Position numbers and translations under genes: made by a program. A DNA stretch of 64,000 nt from Prorocentrum cordatum (taxonomy: Eukaryota > Sar > Dinophyceae > Prorocentrales > Prorocentraceae), in assembly GCA_963575745.1 (NCBI GenBank), contig CAUYUJ010000842.1:2501-66500 (forward strand), in the 5' to 3' direction. This document shows positions 62,945 to 64,000 of the stretch, piece by piece. The notes beneath the pieces are model-generated. The model was not told the DNA's origin. It saw only the letters and a list, made by a program, of their open reading frames with translations, and did not search any database. Numbering within the stretch: position 1 is the first letter of the stretch; every line of letters starts with the position of its first letter.

Positions 62945-64000
62945 AGGATTATTGTTGACTTCCGGGAACGGTTCCGCGCGCTCTCGCCTCGACGCGGGCT
63001 ACATTTTCTTTGAAAGCGAGGCTCCCAGGCGAGCGTTGGCTTGACGCTAAATGTGGGCTCTTGGAGGCACAGCTACGACGACAACGGCTCCCGCTCGATA
63101 TTTCCTTACAATTTACCTCGAGATACCCTGGCCAGAGAGGCCCCCGAACTCAGGAACGGCGCTCTTGCTGGAGACTTCCTCTCAATTCTGTCAAGTTGGC
63201 AGAGGCCCAGCCACGACGACAAGGGCTCCTGCTGGATACTTCCTCACGATTTACTCCGAAAGCTCCTGTCCAGGAAGGCCCCCGAACTCAGCAACGGCGC
63301 TCTCGCTCGAGACTTTCCCGTGATTCAGGCAAATTGGTGGAGGCCCAACTGCGACGACAAGGGCTCCCGTTCGATACTTCCTCAAGATGTGTTCGCAAAG
63401 GCGCTTGCCGGAGGCCCCCGAACTCAAGAGTGGCGCTCTTGCACGATATTTTCTTGTATTTCACAAGTTGGTGGAGGTCCAGACCCGGCGGCAAGGGTTC
63501 CCCCTCGGTATTTCTCAATTTGTATTCCGAGAAACCCTCGCCAGAGAAGCCCTCGAACTCAAGAACAAAGGCGGACGCTCTCGCTGGAGAGGTCCTCGAA
63601 TTTCAATCAGTGGCCGACAAGAAAGGTATTCCCCCCGAAAGGGGGGTGCGATCGAAAACGAAGTGGGCGGATATCGAGTGTTAGGGTACACAGAATGCAA
63701 GGCACGCGTGCCAGTAAGAGCGAACAGTCTTCAAATGTTTGTTGTTGTTGTTGTTGCTGTTTAGGTTGTTGTTGTTGTTGTTGTTGTTGTTGCCATTGTT
63801 GTTTTTGTTAAATATTCACTCTCAACGAATAATTATTGCTGATCTCCGGAAACGGTTCAGTGCGCTCTCGCTTCGACAGCGGCTACACTTTCTCTGAAAA
63901 CGAGGCTCCCGCTCGAGCGTTGGCTGGACCCTAAACGTGGGCCCTTGGAGGCCCGGCTACGACGACAACGGCTCCCGCTCGATACTTCCTCACAATTTAC
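62945..64000 (+). repeat. 881-bp tandem repeat with 136-bp subunits and TTG tract
   Basis: ATTATTGTTGACTTCCGGGAACGG (62949) recurs as ATTATTGCTGATCTCCGGAAACGG (63831), followed by matching sequence to the window end. Inside, GCCCCCGAACTCA-type subunits repeat at 63140, 63278, 63414 and 63549 with CGACGACAAGGGCTCC and GATACTTCCTCA. A second (TTG)n lies at 63737-63800. Open frames here are repeat translations. Confidence 0.85.

Overview
This window looks like nuclear DNA of a dinoflagellate (Alveolata), probably a free-living, GC-rich species. The best evidence is a perfect 22-nt copy of the dinoflagellate spliced leader (DinoSL) at 42545-42566, plus two further near-copies at 50468 and 59317. 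These sit at the 5' ends of intronless, cDNA-like blocks, the known signature of trans-spliced mRNAs that were reverse transcribed and reinserted. Other supporting traits are high GC, dozens of GAG/CTC, GAC, TAC and TTG microsatellites, non-LTR retroelement remains, and very low gene density. There is one assembly gap of 100 N at 55452-55551.

Layout. 1-9.7 kb: dispersed repeats, a truncated long terminal-inverted-repeat (TIR) element, short TIR elements, and a coding block at 3457-4151 interrupted by one of them. 10.2-18.4 kb: R1, a LINE-like element (zinc-ribbon ORF1, AP-type endonuclease, reverse transcriptase, RNase H, Cys-rich C-terminus) with a few disabling changes. 18.5-28.5 kb: microsatellites, an 82-bp satellite, more TIR elements, and a second coding block (27.9-28.45 kb) interrupted by one. 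28.7-31.2 kb: a relatively AT-rich GTTATG-type repeat domain. 32.9-34.0 kb: ORF1 fragment of a third retroelement (R3). 36-39.8 kb: a decayed minus-strand C2H2 zinc-finger gene. 41.3-42.35 kb: a 1-kb TIR element. 42.5-48.9 kb: R2, an SL-capped LINE-like cDNA inserted in a GAG tract. 50.4-54.0 kb: an SL-bearing retrogene for a multi-membrane-span PAS protein, 588 codons, intact once two TIR elements are removed. 54-58.6 kb: microsatellites and an array of about 23 short perfect or near-perfect palindromes. 59.3-60.7 kb: a second SL-bearing retrogene, probably for a plastid-targeted membrane protein, inside the 82-bp satellite. 61-64 kb: minisatellites.

The most notable system is a set of short and long TIR elements (ends TTAAGTCGGGCC / GGCCCGACCTAA) and an unrelated hairpin family (ends TCGAAGAAG / CTTCTTCGA). 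Both create 8-bp target-site duplications. In three well-supported places, removing the element plus one duplication exactly restores an open reading frame; a fourth place is less certain. They behave like introner-like elements, that is transposons acting as introns, and two of them sit inside a retrogene that must have started intronless. Whether they are spliced cannot be seen from DNA alone. No transposase, rRNA, tRNA or CRISPR was recognised.
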